64,000 bases of DNA from an uncultured Neglectibacter sp. (lineage in GTDB: Bacteria > Bacillota > Clostridia > Oscillospirales > Acutalibacteraceae). Under the pieces are notes generated by a model. It saw nothing but the letters and a program-made list of their open reading frames with translations, was not told the origin of the DNA and did not search any database. The stretch spans positions 1-64,000 of the forward strand of contig CALFFN010000027.1 of the NCBI GenBank assembly GCA_937958185.1, given 5' to 3'. Shown here in pieces: positions 1 through 8,016 of this stretch; position 1 is the first letter of the stretch, and every line of letters starts with the position of its first letter. A program made the translations under genes and the position numbers.

Positions 1-206
1 TTCTCTGGGAAATCCGTTTTACTGAATGAAAGAAAGCGTCTCCCCCGCCTGCGGCGGGGGAGACAAAATTTTCGGAACAGGCTCTCCCGGCTTTCCGCCC
101 CGAAAATTCTCTGGGAAATCCGTTTTACTGAATGAAAGAAAGCGTCTCCCCCGCCTGCGGCGGGGGAGACAAAATTTTCGGAATAGGCGCTCCCGGCTTT
201 CCGTCC
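1..206. repeat. 106-bp tandem direct repeat carrying a GC-rich palindrome
   Basis: The first ~100 bases are repeated almost exactly 106 bases later (TTCTCTGGGAAATCC starts at 1 and again at 107). Each unit holds a perfect 12-bp inverted repeat with a 3-base TGC loop, at 38-64 and 144-170. The stem reads GTCTCCCCCGCC against GGCGGGGGAGAC. The hairpins are followed by AAAATTTTCGG and not by a T-run, so they look more like REP-type palindromes than terminators. The core recurs at 4380-4420. Confidence 0.85.
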
Positions 207-225
207 TGAAAACTTCCTGCGGCTC

Positions 226-254
226 TTGTTTTTCCAACCGCAGTTTGCTAGAAT
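226..254 (+). promoter_or_regulatory. Probable sigma-A promoter of the oxidoreductase operon
   Basis: TTGTTT at 226-231 and TAGAAT at 249-254 are separated by 17 bases. Transcription would start near 262, about 20 bases before the ATG at 284. Confidence 0.5.
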
Positions 255-283
255 GGAGCTATCGAAACCAAAGGGGTGGCAGT

Positions 284-1438
284 ATGGAAAAAGTTAGACT
301 TGGCATTATCGGGGCAGGCAACATGGGCAGCCAGCATTTGCAGAATATTCTGGCGGGAAAAACGCCGGAGATCGCGGTAGCCGCCGTGGCGGACCGCCGG
401 GAGGACCGCCGGGCATGGGCAAAAAGCGTTTTGCCGCAGGAGGTCTCTGTTTTCTGCGAAGGCTCTGAACTGATCGAAAGCGGGCTGTGCGACGCCGTTC
501 TCATCGCCGTGCCCCATTATCAGCACCCGGTACTGGCGCAGGAAGCCTTTGGGAAAAAGCTGCACGTCATGTGCGAAAAGCCCGCGGGCGTTTACACCAA
601 GGCTGTGAAGGAAATGAACCGCGCCGCGGAAGACAGCGGCGTGGTGTTCGCCATGATGTTCAACCAACGCACCAACTGCGTGTACCGCAAAATGCACGAG
701 ATGGTGCAGGGAGGCGAGCTGGGCGAGCTGAAGCGGGTCAACTGGATCATCACCGACTGGTACCGCACCCAAATCTACTACGATTCCGGCGATTGGCGCG
801 CCACCTGGGAAGGGGAGGGCGGCGGCGTCCTCCTGAACCAGTGCCCCCATCAGCTGGATCTGCTGCAATGGATCTGCGGGCTGCCGAAAACAGTACAGGC
901 GTTCTGCCACGAGGGAAAATGGCACGACATCGAGGTGGAGGACGACGTCACCGCCTATCTGGAATTTGAAAACGGCGCCACCGGCGTATTCGTCACCACC
1001 ACCGGCGACGCCCCCGGCACCAACCGCTTTGAGGTCACGGGCACTAAAGGAAAGCTGGTCTGCGAAAACAATGTGCTTTCTTTCTGGAAGCTGAAAACCG
1101 ACGAGCGGGAGTTCTGCCGCACCTCCAGGGAGGGCTTCGCAAAGCCGGAATGGGAGGAGATCACCGTGGAAACCGACGGGGAGAACCCCCAGCACGTGGG
1201 AGTGCTGAACGCCTTTGCGGGGAACATTCTCCACGGTACACCCCTGGTGGCGGAGGGAAAAGAGGGGCTGCGGGGCTTGACCCTTTCCAACGCCATGCAC
1301 CTGTCCAGCTGGCTGCACCACCCTGTGGAAATTCCCTTTGACGAGGAGCTGTTCCTCACAGAATTGAACCGCCGCCGGGCAGGCTCCCGCAAAAAGGACG
1401 GCGCTTCCATCACCTTTTCCACCGAAGGCACCTATTGA
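284..1438 (+). CDS. Gfo/Idh/MocA-family NAD(P)-dependent oxidoreductase
   Basis: A 384-residue protein started at ATG 284, with AAGGGGTGG 5 bases upstream; the open frame runs further 5' but only through the repeat. The N-terminus has a Rossmann nucleotide-binding loop (GIIGAGNMG). The family EKP catalytic-lysine motif appears as CEKPAG. The C-terminal sugar-binding half has NQCPHQLDLL, which matches the conserved H..D region. It is cytosolic and probably oxidises or epimerises a sugar or cyclitol; the substrate cannot be told from sequence. It is first in a three-gene operon with a TIM-barrel isomerase and a second Gfo/Idh/MocA enzyme. Confidence 0.9.
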   Translation: MEKVRLGIIGAGNMGSQHLQNILAGKTPEIAVAAVADRREDRRAWAKSVLPQEVSVFCEGSELIESGLCDAVLIAVPHYQHPVLAQEAFGKKLHVMCEKPAGVYTKAVKEMNRAAEDSGVVFAMMFNQRTNCVYRKMHEMVQGGELGELKRVNWIITDWYRTQIYYDSGDWRATWEGEGGGVLLNQCPHQLDLLQWICGLPKTVQAFCHEGKWHDIEVEDDVTAYLEFENGATGVFVTTTGDAPGTNRFEVTGTKGKLVCENNVLSFWKLKTDEREFCRTSREGFAKPEWEEITVETDGENPQHVGVLNAFAGNILHGTPLVAEGKEGLRGLTLSNAMHLSSWLHHPVEIPFDEELFLTELNRRRAGSRKKDGASITFSTEGTY

Positions 1439-1450
1439 GGAGAGAAAACC

Positions 1451-2323
1451 ATGAAAAAACTGTGTTTATCCGGCTTCTCCGATGAGATTTCCCCGGTATT
1501 TGACCGACAGCTTGCCGCCGTCAGGGAATTTGGGCTTTCCCATATCGAGCTGCGCGGCGCGGACGGGGTAAACGTATCTGACTTTACGCCGGAAAAGGTC
1601 AGAGAAGTTCGGGAAAAGCTCCGAAACGCCGGCATTTCTGTGTCCTCCATCGGCTCCCCTATCGGGAAAATATCCATTGAGGACGATTTCCCGGCGCATA
1701 TGGAAAAATTGAAGCGCACGCTGGAAATCCAGAAAGAATTGAACGCCCCCTACCTGCGTATGTTCAGCTTCTACCTGCCAAAGGGCAGCGACCCGGAGCA
1801 GTACAAAAACCAGGTGCTGGATCAGGTGGGCGCCATGACGGAGGAAGCGGTCAAATGGGAATCCGTGCTGCTTCACGAAAATGAAAAGGGCATTTACGGC
1901 GACACCGCCCCCCGCTGCCTTACCCTGATGCGGCAGCTCTCGTCCCCCCATTTCCGGGCGGTGTTCGATTTTGCCAACTTTGTGGAGGTGGGGCAGGATA
2001 CGCTGTCCGCCTATGAAAGCCTGCACCCCTACATCGAATATGTACATATCAAGGACGCTGTCGCAGGGGAAAACCGCATCGTCCCCGCCGGGCAGGGCGA
2101 CGGGCATTTGGCGGAAATCCTCGGCGACCTGCTCCACAGCGGCTGGCGGGGCTTCCTATCCCTGGAACCCCATCTGACCGATTTCACAGGCTTTGCCGCC
2201 CTGGAACAGCAAGGAAGAAAGCTGGAAAACGGGCTGGACGGGAAGTCCGCCTGGGCGCTGGCGCTTCAAAGCCTGCGCGATATTTTGCGGGAGATCCCCG
2301 AGGGAAAGGAGCTTTCAGCATGA
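1451..2323 (+). CDS. Sugar phosphate isomerase/epimerase (AP-endonuclease 2 fold)
   Basis: A 290-residue TIM-barrel protein of the xylose-isomerase-like/AP endonuclease family 2 superfamily. Metal-ligand style motifs are visible: HIELRG near the N-terminus, FDFANF in the middle, YVHIKDA and LSLEPHL toward the end. The start follows AGGAGAGAA. The gene lies 12 bases after the upstream oxidoreductase, and its TGA overlaps the next ATG by four bases, so translation is probably coupled. In known inositol and keto-sugar pathways such isomerases pair with Gfo/Idh/MocA dehydrogenases; the same partnership is inferred here without a named substrate. Confidence 0.85.
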   Translation: MKKLCLSGFSDEISPVFDRQLAAVREFGLSHIELRGADGVNVSDFTPEKVREVREKLRNAGISVSSIGSPIGKISIEDDFPAHMEKLKRTLEIQKELNAPYLRMFSFYLPKGSDPEQYKNQVLDQVGAMTEEAVKWESVLLHENEKGIYGDTAPRCLTLMRQLSSPHFRAVFDFANFVEVGQDTLSAYESLHPYIEYVHIKDAVAGENRIVPAGQGDGHLAEILGDLLHSGWRGFLSLEPHLTDFTGFAALEQQGRKLENGLDGKSAWALALQSLRDILREIPEGKELSA

Positions 2324-3330
2324 GACCCTTACGATGCGCCATTGTGGGCTGCGGCGGGATCGCTCAGGTACACGCCGCAGCGCTCCACCATCAGGACACC
2401 GCTGAGCTTGCGGCGTTTTGCGATATCCGCCCGGAACGGGCGCAGAAGCTGGCGGGAGAATACGGCGGCAATGCATATTCTTCCCTGGAGGAAATGCTGG
2501 ACGCAGAGCATTTGGACGTGCTTCACATCTGCACCCCCCACGTGCTCCACACGCCCATGGCAAAAATGGCGGCGGACCGGGGCATTCAGGTCTTTACGGA
2601 GAAGCCGCCCGTGATCTCCCGGGAGCAATGGGAAGATTTTCAGAGCCTGCAAGGCTCCGTACAGGTGGGTATTTGTTTTCAGAACCGCTATAACCGCAGC
2701 GTCAGGTTGCTGCAGGAGTTGCTGTCCTCCGGCAGACCGGGAAAGCTTCTGGGCGCCCGGGCGTTCGTCACCTGGCACCGGGAAGCCCCCTATTACACCG
2801 AAAGCGGCTGGCGGGGAGCCCTTGCCACCGAGGGCGGCGGAGTGCTCATCAACCAGTCCATTCACACCATGGACCTGCTGGGGCAGTTCTGCGGGCGGGC
2901 AGCATCCGTGGACGCCACCATGACGAACCACCACTTGAAGGGCGTGATCGAGGTGGAGGACACCCTGGAAGCCCACATCGACTTTGGCGGCGTGCCCGCC
3001 GTGTTTTTCGCCACCACCGCCCACTGTGTGGATTCCCCGGTACTCTTGGAGCTTGTGTGTGAAAACTGCGCCCTCCGCATGGAGGAGCAGGAGGTCACGA
3101 TCCGCTGGAAGGACGGCACAAAGGAGCGGCACGAGCTGGCAGCCCCCCTGTCCCCCGTTACCGGTAAGGCTTACTGGGGCAGCAGCCACGGGCTGTGCAT
3201 TGCGGATTTCTACAACAGTCTGCTGGAACACAGGCGCTTCCGCAATGACATTCCCGGCGTGGCAGATACCGTGGAGCTGATGCTGGCGACCTACCGCTCT
3301 GCCAGGGAGCACCGGGAAGTCACCCTGTAA
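2320..3330 (+). CDS. Gfo/Idh/MocA-family oxidoreductase (second copy)
   Basis: A 336-residue protein whose ATG overlaps the stop of the isomerase gene (ATGA). It has a Rossmann loop (AIVGCGGIAQ), the EKP motif as FTEKPPV, and INQSIHTMDLL in the substrate half. It resembles the first gene in architecture but is clearly divergent, so a sequential or reciprocal oxidation/reduction step is more likely than redundancy. It is last in the operon; a bidirectional terminator follows about 75 bases downstream. Confidence 0.9.
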   Translation: MRPLRCAIVGCGGIAQVHAAALHHQDTAELAAFCDIRPERAQKLAGEYGGNAYSSLEEMLDAEHLDVLHICTPHVLHTPMAKMAADRGIQVFTEKPPVISREQWEDFQSLQGSVQVGICFQNRYNRSVRLLQELLSSGRPGKLLGARAFVTWHREAPYYTESGWRGALATEGGGVLINQSIHTMDLLGQFCGRAASVDATMTNHHLKGVIEVEDTLEAHIDFGGVPAVFFATTAHCVDSPVLLELVCENCALRMEEQEVTIRWKDGTKERHELAAPLSPVTGKAYWGSSHGLCIADFYNSLLEHRRFRNDIPGVADTVELMLATYRSAREHREVTL

Positions 3331-3405
3331 AAGGAGACCTGTGGCGCGGCTTTCTCCGGGAACGCGGGTAAAACAGAAAGCCGGCGCTTAAAAAAGATGA
3401 AAAAA

Positions 3406-3433
3406 AGCGGACGTGTAGCCACGTCCGCTTTTT
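3406..3433. terminator. Bidirectional intrinsic terminator
   Basis: A ten-base perfect stem (AGCGGACGTG, loop TAGC, CACGTCCGCT) is flanked by A-run and T-run. It sits between the plus-strand oxidoreductase operon and the convergent DUF362 gene, so it can serve both strands. Confidence 0.9.
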
Positions 3434-3451
3434 GCTGCTGTTTTTTCAGAT

Positions 3452-4309
3452 TTACAGTTCGACCAGCTCGTATTTCCGGCTGCCCACGCCGATCTCCTCC
3501 GCTACTTCTACCGTATAAGCGCCGTTGCGGGACTCGATGCGCTCCAGCAGGTGGGGCTTGCCGGGGTCGTCGCTGGCATAGACCAGGTCAAGGCACGCCT
3601 GATCCAGCGCCACCGGGTCAAGAGACGCCAGAATGCCGATATCGCCGATTGCGGGGTCCTCCGCCACGGCGCAGCAGTCGCAGTCCACCGACATGTTCTT
3701 CATCACGTTCACAAAGGCGATCTTCTTGCCGAAATATTCCACGATGGTCTTGGAAGCGTCCGCCATGGACGCCAGGAAAGAATCGTGGTCGGCGGTCCAC
3801 ATCTCCTCCGGCTTTCCCGCGCCATGGATATACGCCTTGCCGTGGGCGGAAGCCAGCCCGATGGAGATATTCTTCAACGCGCCGCCGAAGCCGCCCATGG
3901 GGTGCCCTTTGAAATGGGACAGCACCAGGAGGGAATCGTAATTCTTCATGTGGGAGCCTACAAAATTTTTGTCGATGCACTTGCCGCCGTGAACGGGAAG
4001 CTCAAAATCCCCGTCCTCGTCCAGAATGTCCACATCGGCGATCTCCGTCCAGCCGTGGAGCTTCATGGTTTCCCAATGAGCCGCTGTGGTGTTGCGCTTT
4101 CCCTCATAGGCGGTATTGCATTCCACGATAGTACCCTGCACCTTGCTCACCATGGGCTTCATGAAGTCCGGGCGCAGGAAGTTCTGGTTCCCCACCTCGC
4201 CGGAATGCACCTTCACCGCCACCTTGCCCGGCAGCTCCACACCCAGCGCGTCGTACAGCCTCACAATGGCTTCCGGCGTGATCTCTCTTGTAAAATAGAC
4301 CTTTGACAT
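3452..4309 (-). CDS. DUF362 domain-containing protein
   Basis: A 285-residue protein started at the ATG at 4309, which has GAGGAG upstream. The open frame continues 5' only through the palindrome at 4380-4420 and is not coding there. The sequence has the DUF362 hallmarks KVHSGEVGNQNFLRP, LSHFKGHPMGGFGGALKN and paired cysteines (CDCC) in the last third. No ferredoxin domain is present, unlike the DUF362 protein at 21477-22610. The family often accompanies iron-sulfur proteins, but the biochemical role is not established. It appears monocistronic, with its own promoter and a ~155-base leader. Confidence 0.85.
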   Translation of the reverse strand: MSKVYFTREITPEAIVRLYDALGVELPGKVAVKVHSGEVGNQNFLRPDFMKPMVSKVQGTIVECNTAYEGKRNTTAAHWETMKLHGWTEIADVDILDEDGDFELPVHGGKCIDKNFVGSHMKNYDSLLVLSHFKGHPMGGFGGALKNISIGLASAHGKAYIHGAGKPEEMWTADHDSFLASMADASKTIVEYFGKKIAFVNVMKNMSVDCDCCAVAEDPAIGDIGILASLDPVALDQACLDLVYASDDPGKPHLLERIESRNGAYTVEVAEEIGVGSRKYELVEL

Positions 4310-4379
4310 TTTGAAAACTCCTCTCTCTTCTGAGAATCCAAACGGCTTCCTGCCGGGGAGTATCCGTTTCAAAAGTTTT

Positions 4380-4420
4380 GTGTATATTCTCCCCCGCCTG
4401 CGGCGGGGGAGAATATACAC
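4380..4420. repeat. Palindromic repeat with 19-bp stem in the DUF362 leader
   Basis: A perfect 19-bp inverted repeat with TGC loop. It holds the same CTCCCCCGCC/GGCGGGGGAG core as the palindromes at 38-64 and 144-170, here extended with GTGTATATT arms. A wider ten-base inverted pair, AGTATCCGTT at 4359-4368 and AACGGATACT at 4433-4442, encloses it, giving a small MITE-like layout. It lies in the 5' untranslated region of the DUF362 gene. Confidence 0.85.
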
Positions 4421-4471
4421 TCTACCCACTGGAACGGATACTGACCTCCTGCCGTTCCTCTTTTTGATTAT

Positions 4472-4500
4472 TTTATATCTTAAAGCCCGCTTGAAGTCAA
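4472..4500 (-). promoter_or_regulatory. Sigma-A promoter of the DUF362 gene
   Basis: On the minus strand, TTGACT (4500-4495) and TATAAA (4477-4472) are 17 bases apart. The transcript would start near 4465 and include the palindrome at 4380-4420. Apart from these two elements, the 350 bases between the DUF362 gene and the DUF4097 gene show nothing gene-like. Confidence 0.75.
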
Positions 4501-4659
4501 GGGGAAAAAGCCGATTTCACAAAATATTTTCCAGCCGCCCATCACGGCAAATAAGTTTCCAAAAAAACAGTGGAAAAGCGGTGGGAGACCGTCGTTTTCT
4601 CCCGCCGCTTTCCGAGTGACTATATAATCCGAGTGATTATATATATAAAGAAGATGCAC

Positions 4660-5937
4660 TTATACACGATAAAGATTCATCATTCCGCAGACAGTGTGAA
4701 GGTTCAGCTCAGCTTCGCCGTCGCCGTAAGTCCCTTCGCCGGACTTTCCTCCCAGCTCTCCCGTCAGGGGAAATTCACAGTCAAAGCTGCCCTCATTCTG
4801 CATTTGGAAGGACACCGTAAAGCCCTCTTCCCGGTCGGGCAGACCAAGAGCGACCATGCCGGATATGGTATTGGCGTCGGCTTCCTCCGGCAGCCTGCTC
4901 AGCTCTGCCTTTGCTTCGCCGGAAACGGAGCTGAGGGAAAGCTCATCACAGCTGCCCTTGGCAGTCAGCGTGCCGCTTACCGTGCTGAAGGTCGCGTCCT
5001 CGGCGTGGAACTCTTCTACCGTCACGATACCGTTTACGCCGGATACGTTCAAGTCTTCCGATTTCACGTCCCGCAGTGTGACCGCCGCGTTTACGCCGGA
5101 CACGTTCAGATCCTCCGCTTCCACGCCCTGCAGTGAGATCAGCCCGTCTACGTTGGACACCTCCAGATCCTCTCCGCCTATCCGGGAGAGCAGCATTTTT
5201 CCACTTACCAGAGACAGCTTCATGTCCTCCGCCTTCAAATCGTCCACCCGGAGCGTGCCGGAAACATTTTTGATCTCCACTTCCTCCAGCCCTGCTGCGG
5301 CGCTGCGGGGGATTTCAACCAGCAGGTGTTTGGCGTAACAGTGCGGTTGAAGCATTTTCTCCGGCTGTGTGACCCAGGTGATCCAAAGCTCGCCGTCCTC
5401 CCAGGTCAACCGGGTCTGCGCCTGATCCTCCGTGACCGGCTGGCGGCTGTATTCCGTCACCCTGATCTGCCCGCCGTCGGTCAGGCGGACCTCCACATTA
5501 CCCCGCAGCCACTTGATGCGCAGCTCCGTAAGCTCCCCCTCCATGGGAGGGTATTCCTTGGGGTTTTCCCGGGCAGCCTGAAAATCCTCGTCCATCTGCT
5601 CCGCGGTCATTTCGGGAAATTCCCCATTTTCGGGAAATGTCCCGGTCAGGTCCCCAAAGCTCCTTTTCAGCTGCTTTTCCGTCTCCTTCAGCGCAAGCTT
5701 CGCCGTTTCCAAAGCGGCGGAGCGAATATCCCTTGCCAGCTTTCCAAGTCCCGACTTTTCCTGCGCCGGAGCATTCTGTTCCGGCGAGGTCTGAACCGGG
5801 GGCGCCTGCCGCACGGGCTGAGCTGTGGAAGTGCTTTCGCAGGAATCGTCCAGCGCCTTGAGCAGCCTGGCGGCGTCCTCCGAGGTGATGATCTCCTGCT
5901 CCACCATATCTAAAATTTTTCTCTGTTCGTCATTCAT
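4660..5937 (-). CDS. DUF4097-family beta-repeat protein with SHOCT-like N-terminus (YvlB/LiaX-like)
   Basis: A 425-residue protein started at ATG 5937 after AAGGAG. Residues 1-32 form a helical hairpin (ILDMVEQEIITSEDAARLL), as in the N-terminus of YvlB/LiaX-type proteins. An Ala/Gln/Pro-rich linker follows. The C-terminal half is a run of short beta repeats (VSGVN, VSGT, VSGK turns) typical of DUF4097. No signal peptide or membrane segment is visible, so it is probably cytosolic or peripherally attached. It is last in an operon with a close paralogue and a DUF2089 protein. By analogy with Bacillus/Enterococcus relatives, a role in cell-envelope stress is plausible but inferred. Confidence 0.85.
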   Translation of the reverse strand: MNDEQRKILDMVEQEIITSEDAARLLKALDDSCESTSTAQPVRQAPPVQTSPEQNAPAQEKSGLGKLARDIRSAALETAKLALKETEKQLKRSFGDLTGTFPENGEFPEMTAEQMDEDFQAARENPKEYPPMEGELTELRIKWLRGNVEVRLTDGGQIRVTEYSRQPVTEDQAQTRLTWEDGELWITWVTQPEKMLQPHCYAKHLLVEIPRSAAAGLEEVEIKNVSGTLRVDDLKAEDMKLSLVSGKMLLSRIGGEDLEVSNVDGLISLQGVEAEDLNVSGVNAAVTLRDVKSEDLNVSGVNGIVTVEEFHAEDATFSTVSGTLTAKGSCDELSLSSVSGEAKAELSRLPEEADANTISGMVALGLPDREEGFTVSFQMQNEGSFDCEFPLTGELGGKSGEGTYGDGEAELNLHTVCGMMNLYRV

Positions 5938-5966
5938 CGTTTGATTCTCCTTTCTCAAAGCGGCTT

Positions 5967-7256
5967 TTACAGCCTGCCGATCCGCATTGCGCCGGAGGTG
6001 GTGGAAAGGGTCAGCCTTGTGCTTCCCGATCCATAACGCGCGCTGCCGGAGCGCTTTTCCTGCTTGCCCGTTACAGGGAAATCGCAGGCAAATTTGCCGG
6101 ACACGGTGGAATATTCGGCGGAAAAGCCCCCTCCGGAATCCGGCAGCAGAAGCTCCACAGAGCCGGACACGCTGCCGCATTTTATGGCACGGGGCATATC
6201 CTTCAGCGCCAGGTACTGCTTGCCGGAGGTGGTGTTCACCTTGAAATCCCGTCCCGCCGTGCCTTCAAACTGCACCGAGCCGGACACCGAGGACAGGGTC
6301 AGCTCGCTTCCCACATCGCCGTGAGCCTCCACCCTGCCGGAGGTAGAGGAGAGCCGGGCGGTATCGGCGCCAAAATCTCCCGTTATCCTGCCGGAAACGG
6401 TGGAAAGCTTCAGGCGGTCCGCCTGCAGCCGCTGCCCGTCAATGCAGCCGGAGGTGGCGGACAGCTGAATGCTCTGCGTCTGGAGCCCATAGGCGGAAAT
6501 TTCGCCGGACACGGTGTGGGCGTTCAAATTCTGCCCGGAAAGCCCCCGCAGGCTGACGCCCGCGGACACTGTGCCGACCTCCAGCGCGTCCAGAATCATG
6601 GTCTTTGGCAGGGAGATCACCAGATGCTTTTCCAACGGGCGGAAGCCGGGCAGCCGGAAATGGCTTTTGTTCCACGCAATGTGCAGCCTGCCGTTTTCCC
6701 GGGTGACCACCATTTTCTCCCCCTCGGACAGCGGGCGCCTGGCGGTTTCGGTGACCTGTATCTCCTCGCCGTCGCCGCAGCAGACCTGCACCGAGCCGCT
6801 GATCCACTCCACGCTGACCTGGCGGACCTCCGTGCCGGGCTTGGAATAATTGCCGCCGGCGGTCTCCGTCGCGGCAGCCCTGTCCTCCGGGATTTCCGGC
6901 ACAGGCGGCACAGCGGTCTCCGGCGGTTCAGCAGGCTCCGGCGGTACGGGGGGCACTGGGGGCGCCGGAGGAACGGGGATCTCCCCGTCAAAGCCCTTCA
7001 TGCCGTCGGGGTACAGGGTCAGGGACGGCACAGCGGCTTGCCCTGCCGCGCTTTCCGCCTGCTGCTGAAATTCTTCTGTCTCCTGGCGAAATGCCTCCGC
7101 CTCCTGCCGGAAAGCTTCCGCCCGCTCCGCCGGGTTGTCAGGCGTTACAGTCAGCTCCGGGGGCTCCCCAAGGGCTTCCAGCAGCCGCCGGGCGTCCTCC
7201 GCGGAAATGATCCCGGTTTCCAGCATTTTCAATATCCTCTCTCTTCCCTCACTCAT
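5967..7256 (-). CDS. DUF4097-family beta-repeat protein with SHOCT-like N-terminus (paralogue)
   Basis: A 429-residue paralogue of the downstream protein. Its N-terminal hairpin reads ILKMLETGIISAEDARRLL. A Gln/Ala-rich stretch and a Pro-rich linker (PVPPAPPVPPVPPEP, about residues 94-120) precede a long DUF4097 region full of TVSG, TSG and SVSG turns. There is no signal peptide. Its stop is 29 bases before the next ATG, so the two paralogues are co-transcribed. The pair probably arose by tandem duplication, then diverged mainly in linker composition. Confidence 0.85.
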   Translation of the reverse strand: MSEGRERILKMLETGIISAEDARRLLEALGEPPELTVTPDNPAERAEAFRQEAEAFRQETEEFQQQAESAAGQAAVPSLTLYPDGMKGFDGEIPVPPAPPVPPVPPEPAEPPETAVPPVPEIPEDRAAATETAGGNYSKPGTEVRQVSVEWISGSVQVCCGDGEEIQVTETARRPLSEGEKMVVTRENGRLHIAWNKSHFRLPGFRPLEKHLVISLPKTMILDALEVGTVSAGVSLRGLSGQNLNAHTVSGEISAYGLQTQSIQLSATSGCIDGQRLQADRLKLSTVSGRITGDFGADTARLSSTSGRVEAHGDVGSELTLSSVSGSVQFEGTAGRDFKVNTTSGKQYLALKDMPRAIKCGSVSGSVELLLPDSGGGFSAEYSTVSGKFACDFPVTGKQEKRSGSARYGSGSTRLTLSTTSGAMRIGRL

Positions 7257-7363
7257 GGGAAACGCCCCCTCTCAAATATCTTTTCTGCTCCGTCTGCCAT
7301 AAATACAGGCTGTGCCACAGCCTGGGCTTTGTCAAGCTTTGCCGGGTCGGTTTCTTTTTCATC

Positions 7364-7765
7364 TCATTTTCCCCCTTTCAGCTGATTCAGGGCTTCTATG
7401 GCGGTGTCCACGTCGATCTCTTTGCTGGCGAGCCGGGAAAGGATATCCGCCCGTTCCTCTTCCTCCCGCAGCGCCCGAAGCTCGGGGCGCTCGTCAAAGC
7501 CCAAGGCGTTCAGGGCGGCGTCCAGCATATTTTTCACGGTAGGATAGCTGACCCCCAGCGCCTTTTCCACTTCCTTGATAGACCCTCTGCACCGCAGGAA
7601 TGTCTCTACGAACTGCAAATGCTTTTCCTCCAGCCGGCAGAACCGGCAGGGTGAGAAATTTCCCGTCAGCTCCGTGCCGCAGTTGCTGCATTTCAAACGG
7701 GTGACGGTCATGGTTCCCCCGCAGACCGGACATTGCGCAGGGGCATGAAACGAACTGTTTGTCAT
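7364..7765 (-). CDS. DUF2089 family zinc-ribbon HTH protein
   Basis: A 133-residue protein started at ATG 7765 after AAGGAAG. It begins with a zinc ribbon (CPVCGG, CSNCG, then CRFC), followed by an HTH-like segment (KEVEKALGVSYPTVKNML) and a C-terminal helical hairpin (ILSRLASKEIDVDTAIEAL). This fits DUF2089, probably a DNA-binding regulator. It is promoter-proximal in the operon with two DUF4097 proteins, whose N-termini carry the same kind of hairpin. It may autoregulate the operon, but no operator could be identified. Confidence 0.9.
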   Translation of the reverse strand: MTNSSFHAPAQCPVCGGTMTVTRLKCSNCGTELTGNFSPCRFCRLEEKHLQFVETFLRCRGSIKEVEKALGVSYPTVKNMLDAALNALGFDERPELRALREEEERADILSRLASKEIDVDTAIEALNQLKGGK

Positions 7766-7826
7766 ATGGCTTCCTTCCTTTCATGGTTTCTGGAAAAAAT
7801 TCAGGAAAATCTTTCTTTCTGTCTGC

Positions 7827-7855
7827 ATTATAGCCCACAGAATTAACTTTGTCAA
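7827..7855 (-). promoter_or_regulatory. Consensus sigma-A promoter of the DUF2089-DUF4097 operon
   Basis: On the minus strand, a perfect TTGACA (7855-7850) and perfect TATAAT (7832-7827) are separated by 17 bases. This is the strongest promoter match in the window, and it implies substantial basal expression unless repressed. Confidence 0.9.
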
Positions 7856-7902
7856 GAAAAATATTAAAAAAATTAAGAAATTCAATTAAAATTTTTAATC
7901 CG

Positions 7903-7933
7903 AGCCTTGATTTTCTGAAAATCAGGGCTTTTT
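7903..7933 (+). terminator. Terminator-like hairpin upstream of the DUF2089 promoter
   Basis: AGCCTTGATTTTC and GAAAATCAGGGCT form a 13-bp stem with one mismatch, followed by T5 on the plus strand. No plus-strand gene ends here, so its use is unclear; it may insulate the minus-strand promoter from antisense transcription. Confidence 0.45.
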
Positions 7934-7975
7934 ACAGCCAAATTTCCGCAAAATCGGGAAAATAGGCGCAAAAAA

Positions 7976-7999
7976 GCAGGGCAGAAATTTCTGCCCTGC
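7976..7999 (-). terminator. Intrinsic terminator of the CarD gene
   Basis: A perfect 24-base palindrome, GCAGGGCAGAAA/TTTCTGCCCTGC, is followed on the minus strand by six T residues (A-run at 7970-7975). It starts 17 bases after the CarD stop codon. Confidence 0.85.
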
Positions 8000-8016
8000 C
8001 TGTTTTCTTCTTTCCT

